This document shows positions 45,495 to 55,805 of a stretch of DNA of 64,000 bases, piece by piece. The stretch covers positions 62,001-126,000 of the forward strand of contig MU394090.1 of NCBI GenBank assembly GCA_022578605.1, in the 5' to 3' direction. Within the stretch, counting starts at the first letter, position 1, and every line of letters starts with the position of its first letter. This stretch comes from Camillea tinctor (Eukaryota; Ascomycota; Sordariomycetes; Xylariales; Xylariaceae). The notes below the pieces were generated by a model. It searched no databases. It was not told the origin of the DNA and worked only from the letters and a program-made list of their open reading frames with translations. Both the position numbers and the translations under genes were made by a program.

Positions 45495-47342
45495 CTGGAT
45501 ACGGCTTATTGGACGGTAGAATACCACGCCGGGCTTATCGCGCTCTCAACGCAGCGCAAACCACCGAGTTAACGATTTTAAACGATTTTTATGGACAATC
45601 ACGGATGGCAACAACGATGACAACAGCAGCGGAAAGCTGAATTTTAGACGACCCCGTTGATCGCCCAAGCTATTCGATATGTGTATTGATTTAGACATGG
45701 GTGCTGGGTGCCTAGGTAGAGGAGGCTACCAAAAAGGAGGAGGGGGTTTGCTGGGTTGGTGCACTAGGGGGGGAATGGCAGATACCCAATTCGACATTAC
45801 TTACACCATACAGGACCGGTCCAGGGTAGATGGCATGGCAGATTTCATGTGGCTTATTTGTTTTCTTTCTTTCTTTTCTATTTGTTCTTTGCACGATTTC
45901 TCTCGTTTTCCTCGTTGCTTTCTCTTTGGTAAACAAGAAAAAAAGAACATGTCATTTTGATGTGTATCAAATAATCTGCTATTACCTGTCTTACTGTGCT
46001 TACCTTATTTCCTACAGTATAGGTGATATGTTGGAGTTGTCCTCGTTGGCCTCGGATACTAACAATAGGAACGGCATACTTACAAACCAGATAATATAGG
46101 ATTCAGGACAATATGAAATATACCTAAATCTAAGCAGGGCAAGGCGAAGAAAAGCAAAGCAAAGAAAGAGGGTGTGAATGAACTTACGTACTAATTCGAC
46201 GACACTCAGGTTAGGGCAATTCAGATATACCCACCCAATGCATTTGATTGGTTTCTACTCTGCATGAGTAGTGATACACGTGCAGTGTTCATCTGCAGGC
46301 ATACTCAGCCGTATGTAAACCAAGCCACTTTTGGTTTCTACACTATCGATCAAATCCACGATGTGATTGATTGAATCGCACCAAAGGCAGAAAAAGAAAG
46401 ATGAAAAGTCGGCTTGTTTGCAGCCTGTGCAATGTAGCAGGGCGACCAAAGAAGTTGTGTTACGAGGTGCAAGGTGCAAGGCGTAAGGCATTAAGAAGAA
46501 AAAAAAAGGGAAGGGAAGAAAAAGTCAAGAACGAGAGACATGCATCAAGTCCGAGTCGCACAGAGAGGCAGAATCGAAAACTCGGCCACAAATTACATAC
46601 ATCCAACTACATACTAAACTCTCCAATACCTCTGTTTGATCGTCTTGGCGCAGCTTCCCTTTTTCATATCGGCTCTCTAACCGGGCATCTGCTGCGGCAC
46701 ATCATCAACTGATCTGGGCTTATCTAGTGGGGGAGCTCCAGTGCACTTGCCCGCAGTTGCCTCGAATTGACTTGGCGTGCTCGCCAATCATCACGAGCTA
46801 AATCACTAGCGTAAAAGCTTACAGCTGCTAGTCACCATATCTGGACCTTAAGCTAAGTAGAGTTCAGTTGATGCGGCCCGTCGCGGCTCATTTAGAGGCA
46901 CGTTCACCCAACATTTCCCACTGATGTGCATGCTCTGCGCGATTTGGCCCCCACTTTTTGTTTCTTGGCACTTGTCTTCCCTTCACCAACAACAACTTTT
47001 TCTTTTCTTTTCTTTTCTCTCGTCAGTTCCAAACCTCTTCGAAAAGAGGCTCTTTGTTCGCTTATTCTTTTCTTATTTTCCTTCTCTACCTACTTATACC
47101 CATTCCCTCTTTTTCTTCTTGCTTACTCTATCAAATGCCATATTTATTTATATACTAGTTAGAATATATATATATACATACATACACGTTTTGTTTTGCC
47201 TTCATTAGCGTTCATCTTTCTCTTTATTTCTCCTCCCCATTCCCAGCAACTTGACGAGGCTACCGGAAACCAAAATAGCTTCAAACTCAATTTCTCCCCA
47301 TCTAAACTCTCTCCCTTTTCTAGAAGTTACTGGCCACTTCTA
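45495..47342. other. intergenic, 1.85 kb, pyrimidine-rich promoter
   Basis: The left part is the deaminase 3' flank. The segment 46990-47140 is a strong CT-rich stretch (TTTTCTTTTC repeats) followed by a (TA)n run near 47163-47178, typical of an ascomycete promoter and leader for the gene at 47343. No gene is supported between. Confidence 0.6.
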
Positions 47343-48962
47343 ATGGCTGATTCCGGTTCCGATAACTTGTCCCCCAGCTCCCCTCTATACTGGTTTGCAT
47401 CCGATGTCCCAGGAAGTGAAGGTCCCAGCGGCTGGCGTCTGGATGTTGTTACCCTGCTCGCCGTTATTGGCGAGTCCTCCATAGCAGAACACTCCCAGAC
47501 CATCACCGCGAGTATATTATGCCTCTTACCTCGTATAATTCCCGCTCCTCAGGCCCTCCTGAAGCCCTCGCGTCCCATACGTCTCCCCGAGGTTTCGGCT
47601 AAAATGACCGGTGTCTATAGCGGTGTTGTTCTCGACAGCGTGGGTTTTTTTGCCAATATCATACATCCCCTCGATGAGATGAAGCCTTTCTCATTCAGGA
47701 TACTCGAGATCAAACATAGGAACCGCAACCAGGCGGGTAGTGCTACAGTATCCGCGCCCACGCCGAGGGCTAATGGGACTAACGTGGTTTCGCGGCTTCT
47801 GAAAACTGGGAGATCAGGTACCGGATCATCGTCTACTCGATCGACTCGTGGGGGTATCGAGATGAGAAACGTAGCCTTCAGTTCTAGCGCGGATGTAGAG
47901 GCCGGTCAACAACAACCGGCTCCGGTGCAAGGCGTGGCTAGGTCAGATACCATGAAGGACAGGATGCAGGACTATATGGCTAATCCAACGCTTCGCAACG
48001 ACGAGGAACGCCCAGCCATCCCTGCCACTCTATTCTCCCCCATTCACATCCTAGAGATCTTTTCCACCCTGCTCACCTTCTCCATCATCGCTTTCGCCGC
48101 CTACTACAAAGACGGCACTGCTATCCTGGCTGTGTCTCTCATCTCCTTGGCTAGTTCCGTCGTGGGACTTGCCTCCCTATGGACCCCTCGCCTCATGAAA
48201 CGCAGCCACACGAACAAGGTGCCCGATGGAGACGTCATTATTCGCACGCGCGAGGGTGGATTCCTACTCGTCCGGTGCACTGAGGATGTGGCACGGGAGT
48301 TATATTCGGGTACAGAGGAGTGTAAATACGTGGTCTCGGGACGGTGGTACCGAGTACTCATGGGCATCGGTACCTTCCTCCTGATGGTCTCTGTCATCCT
48401 GCTTGGCAATTGCAAGTGGAAAACGCAGATCTTTGTCGGTGCTAGCTACGTTGCGCTCAACGGGATGTACTGGACTATGGGCCTTTTGCCCAGGAAATAC
48501 TTCTGGGACCTCAACCGATACGTGTACACAGATGTGACGCCGACCGAGTCGCTAAATGCCGAGAAGAAGACGGGGCCTGACCTGCGTGAAGGCGCCGCTA
48601 GCTTTACGCGTACGCTGTGGTACACTATCCGTGCTACTAAGAAGACGGCCTGGGTCCATAGGAATGGTGCGGCGCCTAGCACACCGCAGTGGAACCTCTG
48701 GCTCCGCGAAGCTGAGGCCGCCGCGGTCAGGGAGGCCGAGTGTATTGCGGCGGGCCAGCCGTTTACCCCGTGGCCATCCGTGGCGCGCAAAGATGACATC
48801 ATGAAGATGACAGACGAACAGGTCGATGAAGTCAACAAGGCAATGAACAGATCCCTCGATCCCACCGAGTCACTGTTGATGGAGGATAACGAAGCTAAAC
48901 AAGCGGTGCCTGCAGTCGAGGTACAACACACTGACCGACGGCAACCGGACACCGGGTTCTAG
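47343..48962 (+). CDS. multi-pass membrane protein, unknown
   Basis: A single-exon protein of 539 residues from the ATG at 47343 (MADSGSDNLSPSSP). It has an N-terminal region with weak hydrophobic segments (DVVTLLAVIG, TITASILCLLP), a long Ser/Thr/Arg-rich middle (residues about 130-230), then clear membrane helices: ILEIFSTLLTFSIIAFAAYY, ILAVSLISLASSVVGLASLW, VLMGIGTFLLMVSVILLG and FVGASYVALNGMYWTMGLLP. A polar cytosolic C-terminus follows. Between the second and third helices the hydrophilic stretch RTREGGFLLVRCTEDVARELYSG is well structured and may be a small domain. I recognise it as the sort of conserved ascomycete membrane protein that lacks an assigned function. Confidence 0.75.
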   Translation: MADSGSDNLSPSSPLYWFASDVPGSEGPSGWRLDVVTLLAVIGESSIAEHSQTITASILCLLPRIIPAPQALLKPSRPIRLPEVSAKMTGVYSGVVLDSVGFFANIIHPLDEMKPFSFRILEIKHRNRNQAGSATVSAPTPRANGTNVVSRLLKTGRSGTGSSSTRSTRGGIEMRNVAFSSSADVEAGQQQPAPVQGVARSDTMKDRMQDYMANPTLRNDEERPAIPATLFSPIHILEIFSTLLTFSIIAFAAYYKDGTAILAVSLISLASSVVGLASLWTPRLMKRSHTNKVPDGDVIIRTREGGFLLVRCTEDVARELYSGTEECKYVVSGRWYRVLMGIGTFLLMVSVILLGNCKWKTQIFVGASYVALNGMYWTMGLLPRKYFWDLNRYVYTDVTPTESLNAEKKTGPDLREGAASFTRTLWYTIRATKKTAWVHRNGAAPSTPQWNLWLREAEAAAVREAECIAAGQPFTPWPSVARKDDIMKMTDEQVDEVNKAMNRSLDPTESLLMEDNEAKQAVPAVEVQHTDRRQPDTGF

Positions 48963-50325
48963 GCCCGTCTCCTCATTTTTCCTCACCTTGCATACTCAAC
49001 GCTGCATATATGCGGATTGAAGATTCCTTTTTGCCCCCTTTTCATTTCCCCCATTTATTTCTGGAGTAAATGTGGGATTCGTTTTGTATTTTAGCGAGCG
49101 AGCAAGGAAACGATCGAATGACTCTTGGGTAACAAGGTACCTAAGAGATATAAATACATGATAACGGGGTCAATGACCATTGATTATACGAACGTAAGGG
49201 TACGTGGGTGCAGGCCGGAATGGAATAGGAAATTATGTTGGAGATGGATGGCTAGGATTTTGTGATGGATGATACCTATTTCTGCTTTCTTCCTCCTTTT
49301 CCTCTTTCTCGTCTTTTTGGGGGGGACACTATTCAGGAAGCTTTCCTCTTTTTTTGGTTATCGTCTTTTGGGAATTCAGCCTCTCCTTTTTATGATTGCA
49401 TCACGAACTTTTCCTTTTTTTTTCCCAAAGAGGAAGAGGAGCATGAAATTCTGGGTTAAAGGGGCATCTAACTTTTTACTTTTTTTTTTCCCTTTGCAGT
49501 ATGTCGTGTTACATTCACGACGTTACTGAAGTGCGAGGCTAGATGTATACCATGTTGTTATTACTTGATGGATATCTGCTTGGCAAGCGGTTCTCATGTT
49601 CTTGGAAGATATAAGTGGAGGGAGGAAGAAGGCATTTGTTTTTGCATAGCGAGGAAATCAATCAATATGTACCTAGACTTTCTGTTGCTACCATTGCATC
49701 TGAATAAATATACAGGCATTGATATTTAATATGCGAGGGTCTCGAGCAAAAAAATGATAGTGATTTTGGTAGATTAGGCTAAATTGGGTTTTTGCTGTTT
49801 GAGCGCAACTTGCTGAAGCAGTCAGGAGAATTCAATGGAACTCAGCCGGTAGTTGGGAAATGGTGTTCAGGCTCACATGCTTTGTTTCGTTCGCCCCGTG
49901 TTGTGTTCACTATGTATGACGGTTCAGGGAATAATGGGATGTGTTCAATGTACGGATTTGAGGACCTGTACTATTACCATGTATTATTTTGTTTGGTCTT
50001 GGATGCAGTGGGATGAGGAGATGGTCAATCGACGATCTACGCTTATCAATTGATGAAAAAAAGGGGGGAATATCTGCCCTCCTACTCTAGATGTAGGCTG
50101 GTCAACGGACTGTCATAGGTGAGTGCTAATAGGTAGCCTTAAACAACATACCCTAGCCATTCCCTATCAAGTCTCGTATAAAAGAAGGGCTGAAATGCAT
50201 CATGTAGAATCTACACGATATATTAGAGAAACATTGTACATATTAACTAATAGGTGGATTAAGGGATATAAGACTAGCCTGCATATATGCACAGCTATAT
50301 ATCAACACAGGCATACACAACCCTC
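48963..50325. other. spacer between convergent genes, 1.4 kb
   Basis: T-rich 3' flank of the membrane protein gene and AT-rich sequence up to the oxidoreductase stop. ORFs at 49262-49529 and 49792-50053 are low-complexity or unrecognised. No repeat is seen. Confidence 0.5.
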
Positions 50326-52182
50326 TCAAGGCTGACTCCTGCCTGGCGCATTCCCCTCCGCCAGATTCCCCGTGCTGCGCCCCTTCTCCATCTCCTCCCT
50401 CCACGTCTGCCGCTCCGCGACCGCCACCCCAGGGCCCTTGTACACGCTGCCGTACAGGCCGGTAGCCCAGCTCTTCCCGTTCTCCGCCGCCTGTTCGTCC
50501 TTACTCCCTCCATCATCCTCACCCCTCTTATTCTTACCCTGTTTCTCAGGGCGGCGGTTTTGCCCCCGCCGATACCACCGCCCGTACACGAGCAGATAGT
50601 ACAGCCGGAAGCACAGCAGCGCGAACGCGTCGCCCTCCAGATCCGCCGGGTACGCCGCCCCCAGGTCCACCGCCGCCGCGATCCCCGAGAGCACCGCGAC
50701 CTCGTGCGCGTTGACCAGCGTCCACGACCCCGCGTAGCGCGTGTGCGTGGCCCCCTTCCCCCTCCCACCCCAGCGCTGCAGCACCCACACCCACGGCACC
50801 ACAAGCACGTAGTGCGTCCACCCGTGGCACAGCTGGTGCCACCAGTCGCGGCGGATGACCGCGTCCTCGGCGATCTGCCCCGCGTCCCAGAGCGCCGCGT
50901 CCCGGGCATGGTTCAGGTAGATCGTCTGGAACACGTGCTGCGCGAAGGGCACGCGCGCCGGGAACTGCGCCTGGTAGTTCGTCGTGTCGAAGCTCATCTC
51001 GAGGCGCGACGGCGCCGACGCGTACGACTTGATATAGTACATGGGCCGGAAGTCTTGCGCGCCGGAGGCGAGCCGGGCGGGCCAGGTGGGTGGGAGGTCC
51101 GAGGAAGCGGATGGGGCCAGGTCGGCCCGGTAGAAGTTCTCGTAGTGCGATTCCATGTAGCGCGCGTCCGTGTGCGTGATGGTCAGGTCGTCGCTGAACC
51201 GCGCGGAGCCGAGCACCTGGCGCTCCCACCACGTCGCGCTGCGGCCGAGGACCCGCTTCGACGTGTCGGCGAGGCAGCACAGCACGAGCTCGTCGTAGAC
51301 TTCCTCCTGCGCCGGCGCGGCGGCGTCGGCGGTCCGCGGTTGCAGCCTGACGACGACGCCGCGGTCGCTCCGCGCCACGACCTCGGCGAGCTCGGTGGAG
51401 AGCCGCACGGCGACCCCCCGCGCGACCAGGTCCCGCCGCCAGGCGTCGTAGAACTCGGACAGGTTCGGGAAGACCACCATGGGCGGCTGGTGGGCCACGA
51501 CGCTGTGCGCGTCGGGCGGGTGCCACATGCCGTACGTGGGCGACGTGCAGAGCCGCTCGAACAGGACCGCGGGCACCTGCGGGGTGGCGTTGCCGGTGCC
51601 GAGGAAGAGCGCCGTCATGGGCAGCGCGACGGCGTTGATGAAGTCCTCCGAGAACAGGAACAGCCTGAACACGAGCCGCAGCGGGAGCAGCGCGAAGAAC
51701 ACCTCGAAGAGCCGCATGATCCGGAGCATCGTGACGAGGCGCTTGACCTCCTTCCGGTGCCGCACTAGCAGGTCCGTCGGGAACACGTTCGTCCAGAATT
51801 TCGAGTCCTTGCCGAAGGACACCTGGAGCTTGACCGGGTCGGCGTGGAACCCCTGCCGCTGGAACATGGTCAGCGTGTGGTGGAATATGTACGAGCCCCC
51901 CTGGACGCCCTGGTTGCACCACGAGGCCCCGTGGCGGTCCTTGTCGATCGGTATGGAGAAGGCTTGTCCGCCGCAGTAGTCGACGGCGTCTATGAGCGTT
52001 ACGTCGAACTTTTCAGGGTGCTGGGATAGATGATAGGCCGTTGACATGCTATGGGGGTAATATGAGTTAGTATACTAGATAGTCATGGTGGGTTTGGTAA
52101 GTGAATCATACCCAGCAGCGCCTGCACCCACGATCAGAACCCTTTTACGGCCATCGGAGCCTTTACTGCTGTTCTGGTCCAT
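50326..52182 (-). CDS. FAD/NAD(P)-binding oxidoreductase, COG2907-like
   Basis: Exons 52112-52182 and 50326-52048 give 597 residues; the short first exon encodes MDQNSSKGSDGRKRVLIVGAGAAG and joins to MSTAYHLSQHPEKF. The Rossmann dinucleotide motif GAGAAG, the acidic strand end DVTLIDAVDYCGGQAF and the later ELVLCCLADTSKRVLG suit a flavin amine-oxidase-fold protein, most like the uncharacterised COG2907 group. A hydrophobic pair of helices (LRIMRLFEVFFALLPLRLVFRLFLF) near residue 130 may attach it to a membrane. The C-terminus is a polar, Lys/Arg-rich tail. Substrate unknown. A 493-codon antisense ORF is produced by GC3 bias. Confidence 0.82.
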
Positions 52183-52991
52183 GGTCTCAGCACTTTGCCT
52201 TTCGATATCGCGAGTATAGGTTTCGTTAGCCATCCAATCAATGGCTGGTCAACGTCCTTGCGCTTGTCGAGGGAAGGATATAGACGATCCAAACCCGTGA
52301 TAGCTGTTTTTATATGCACACCAATGTGTTAGGTTACATATCCCATATTCGAAAAGGCTATAATATGAGAGCGCCCTATATAATGACGATCCATTTCCAC
52401 GCTCTATAAGACGAATTAGTTGATGATGAGCACATGTTAGATCAAGACGTCATTGACTCCAGTGCTCGACATTCCACGCTAATAAGTGACCACACCTAGT
52501 TCAGTTAGCTAAACTCATGAATGCCTTTAACTAGTTGGATCGGGTTCGACTAAAGATCCAATATGAAATATTAGCCATCGTGTTTCTTTGTTGCCCATCT
52601 CTAGAGTAGACAAAGCAGGTAAAATACACGATATACGGTGCGGAAGCGTGGAGTCTTTTTATGTGTCTTAGGGATATATTCCTTAGTCTTAAAATGTATG
52701 CTCGTAAGTAAATCCCGCTGTCAACCATTTCTAGTTTAGATTTACATGCTTGACTTAGTAGTTCGTTATATCGAGAGATTGTATGTACCATTTTCGATAA
52801 CACGCTAACACCCCCTCCCCTCCCCCCGGGGCCCCTTTTCCGTCCATCCATCTACCACTTTAAGATGAATATAAAGTTGCTTACATCTAGTTAATAACAT
52901 ATGCCTCCCGCATCCTATCAGACGTTAAACTCTTCTCCCACGACCCGATCAAGATGAAATATCTACCTCTATAGTAATGGTAGTAGTCCCA
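52183..52991. other. intergenic spacer
   Basis: About 0.8 kb between two minus-strand genes; promoter of the oxidoreductase. It is AT-rich with a C-rich patch at 52808-52835. No gene is supported. Confidence 0.5.
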
Positions 52992-53710
52992 TCAAAGCTC
53001 ATTGTGCCGTGAATCACGAACCGGCTCCTGATTCTGGAAACCCAACCCCCCTTCTGTTCTCCTCGCCTCCATCCCCATCGCGAGGTCGCGGATCCCAGTG
53101 ACCTCCTTAATGCCGCAGGGGCCTTTGTGCAGCACGACGTGCGGAGGAACCTTGCCGTCGGCGGTCGGTATTTGCAGGAATATCGTCTCGGTCATGCTGT
53201 TCCACTCTGTGTGGTGCCCCCGGACGCTCACGTCGGCTGTGTCCGCAGCGAATATGAGAGCGTACGGCCCCCCGACCAGGTGAGCGTAGGTGGTCTCGCC
53301 CGGCAGCGTGATGCGGGCGGTCCCTCTGATTATCATAACCCATCTGCGTAGCAGAGGAAAGCCGGGGTTAGTGTTATCTCGATCCCCAGTACTGCTATGA
53401 TTATGTATGGCGGTGACGGGCTTGGATGGGATAGGTCTTACTGGTTGTGCGGTGCGTTGTGCAAGGCACCGGGGACGCTGGGCGGCAGAACGCCGTAGGT
53501 TATATTGGCCACGTTGCCCAGCTTTGCTGTCGCTTCTCCAACTGTCCCGGAACTGGCGGAGACGTCGAAGGGCGCTTCCATCTGCCAGCACTCCAGTGTT
53601 GACGAGCCATCATGAGCACCGATTGCCGTGAAGTTGAGACTGATAGAGGCTGCGCTCTGTAGCGAAAGTACCGATATAAGTATAAAGAGCGGCAATTTTG
53701 TCAGCTTCAT
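52992..53710 (-). CDS. small secreted cupin-like protein
   Basis: Exons 53442-53710 and 52992-53343 give 206 residues (GTAAGA...GCAG; join HNQWVMIIRG). The first 22 residues (MKLTKLPLFILISVLSLQSAAS) are a clean signal peptide. The mature chain is short, beta-rich and contains HNAPHNQWVMIIRGTARI-type and RGHHTEWNSMTETIFLQ segments, the spacing expected for a cupin barrel. The paired histidines could bind a metal. Only two cysteines are evident in the mature protein. Similar small secreted proteins occur in plant-associated Sordariomycetes; an effector or enzyme role is inference. Confidence 0.8.
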
Positions 53711-55805
53711 TGTAATAAAATAAATTAAAGAACAGTGTGAGAAGGCCAGGGATAAGGTTTGATAGGGAGGTGAGGTGGCTTCATATATTCCGCGGTGTCG
53801 AGCGAGCTGGATGCCAAATACATTTTATTTATCGGAATCTTCGCAAGGAGAAGACCTAACCCCGAATTCGAACCCGATATACTTGGGCTTGTACATTAAG
53901 TTACCTGCACTTGGAACTCATGAGGATGCTTTTGTGGCGTGTGAAACCGATGCTATCTATCTACGGGTTATTATGGCCATAATACTGTGTGAACCTCTCC
54001 ATTTGTTGATGAGGGCCGCCACTGTTACGTCCCAGCTATGGTGGAACTATATAATATAGAATTGGGCTACAATGGGCACTCGGTCATTGTGTGAACCTCT
54101 TGGTCTCATGGTATAATTGGTTGCCCAACACCTATTGCCACAGCCACAGCTGTATTGGCCAATAGTTGATATCGAGTACCTAGGTATGTTATCGGCAATG
54201 CACATGATTACCGACAATGCAGTCTACGGAATCGTAATCTCAGGTATATCGGGGATTTAAAAGGCAAAAAGAGGAGATTGCACTATTTATGTTCCATTTT
54301 CCCCTGAAATACTGGCACTACCGACAAGTATTGCTTGCTCGTCTCACTATATAGTATAGAGCTCAAACAGAGATCGTGATATCAGACACAAAGCGTTGGG
54401 AACAAATCGGACTTGCTAGCCAAGCTACGATTTGTTACGCCCCAGTCAGGGGGGATTAACTATATAATACAGAATTGAGCCACAATGACTAAGTGGTCAT
54501 TGTGAGAACCCGTTAGCCTCTCAGTATGACGGGGTTGCTCAACACTCTATCATAAGATTTAGTATGAGAACTCTGTACTAGACACCCTGTAAGCGAATAA
54601 GAATATAAGTTGAGATAGGCCTGCGTTCAAGCCGTATATTAAACCATTATGATCGGCTATTCTGTACTTCCCCAGTGTCTTGAAAACTGCGAATATTAAA
54701 ACGACCCGCCTGGATTCTCTAATAACTTCTTTATGTGAATATACAAAGGTCTTTGATATTTCTTATGTATAAGTCTGCATTAGTGAGCTACCAGATTGTT
54801 TTCTCTTACGGGTTTCTTTCTTTCGTACGTAGTCCGCAGCTGCGGAACCCGCAAAATGTTATGTGCCTCGATGGATATCAGGTCATACGACCTATAGAGG
54901 GCTCAGGTCGAAGCTGGAAGGAAGAACAAAAAAGCCATATATACCTAATGCAGGCTTCTTTATAAACAGCGCTAGCAGATGAATTCCTTATTTGCTTCAT
55001 GGAGAGACACACGTCCTGAGTGATCCTCTTTGGAGTTGTCGTCGCTATTGGGAAAAGTCTGGAACACTAGCGGAATCTGTCGGCAAATGTGTAAGTATAT
55101 ATAGAAGTGAGACACTCAAAGCCAGTTTGCCATGTGCAAATGACAGGCAAAAGAAGTCTTGTAGTCGGTTTTCCCGGGCTTATGTTTATCACGCGCATAT
55201 CATAAAACACTGGGAGCTGCTTGTGACAAGCCCTCCTGGAGTGGGCTTATTTAGCTGGCTTCTAGATGGGTTACGTAGAGGATTCCGTGGACTTTAAGGG
55301 TCTAGGACGGTGATTCGAAATTATTTTTCGAATAGTTTGAAGATATGCAAATCATGTGACGGGCTATTTACATTCTTGACCTAAACTAACTGCATGTTGA
55401 ATTCCTGGTGATTCCATTTTTGGTGCCTTTTTACCTACGTTGGTTGGGTCGATCTCATGCCTCCCGCCATGTCGCCATCTTTTTTTTTTTAAGCATTTCT
55501 TCCAAGGAAGTATGATCATAGCATAAACTTTACGGATAACTTGAGCAAATCAACAGGTGACATCGTTCGTGTTTCTCAAATGCAAGCTTGTACATGAATA
55601 ATGATGTGCATATTCTCTAGATAGAAACATATGAAGTAAAACAATAATCTAGTTTATTTGATATATATGGAAAAATATGGCTGGTAATCCACCAAACCTT
55701 CTAAGCTTTTCTAACCTTCATAATCGTAACAAACCAACCACAGACATACACTGCAACAAACAGACGCTCGCTATGAAATGTTGATGGCCATCAACGGTCG
55801 TGTAC
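53711..55805. other. intergenic with LTR-end-like repeats, 2.1 kb
   Basis: A spacer with no supported gene. It holds the two related TGTTACG-starting repeats described separately and one TACCTAGGTA palindrome at 54177-54186. ORFs at 54735-54965 and 54992-55297 match no family I recognise. Confidence 0.55.
54023..54552 (+). mobile_element. two diverged LTR-end-like repeat copies
   Basis: Copy 1 at 54023-54132 and copy 2 at 54433-54552 start with TGTTACG and share, in the same order, CCCAG, ACTATATAATA, GAATTG, ACAATG, GGTCATTGTG, GAACC and TTGC/CAACAC words. Many fungal Ty3-type LTRs begin TGTTACG or a close variant, which suggests these are fragments or solo ends of an old LTR element. No reverse transcriptase or integrase sequence is present in the window. 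Confidence 0.5.

Noticed and set aside
46371..46712. 113-codon Lys/Arg-rich ORF
   Set aside because: Its composition follows an A/G-rich stretch; there is no family resemblance or splice support.
50287..51768. 493-codon plus-strand ORF opposite the FAD oxidoreductase
   Set aside because: It is Arg/Pro/His-rich with no domain, and is explained by GC-rich third positions of the real gene on the other strand.
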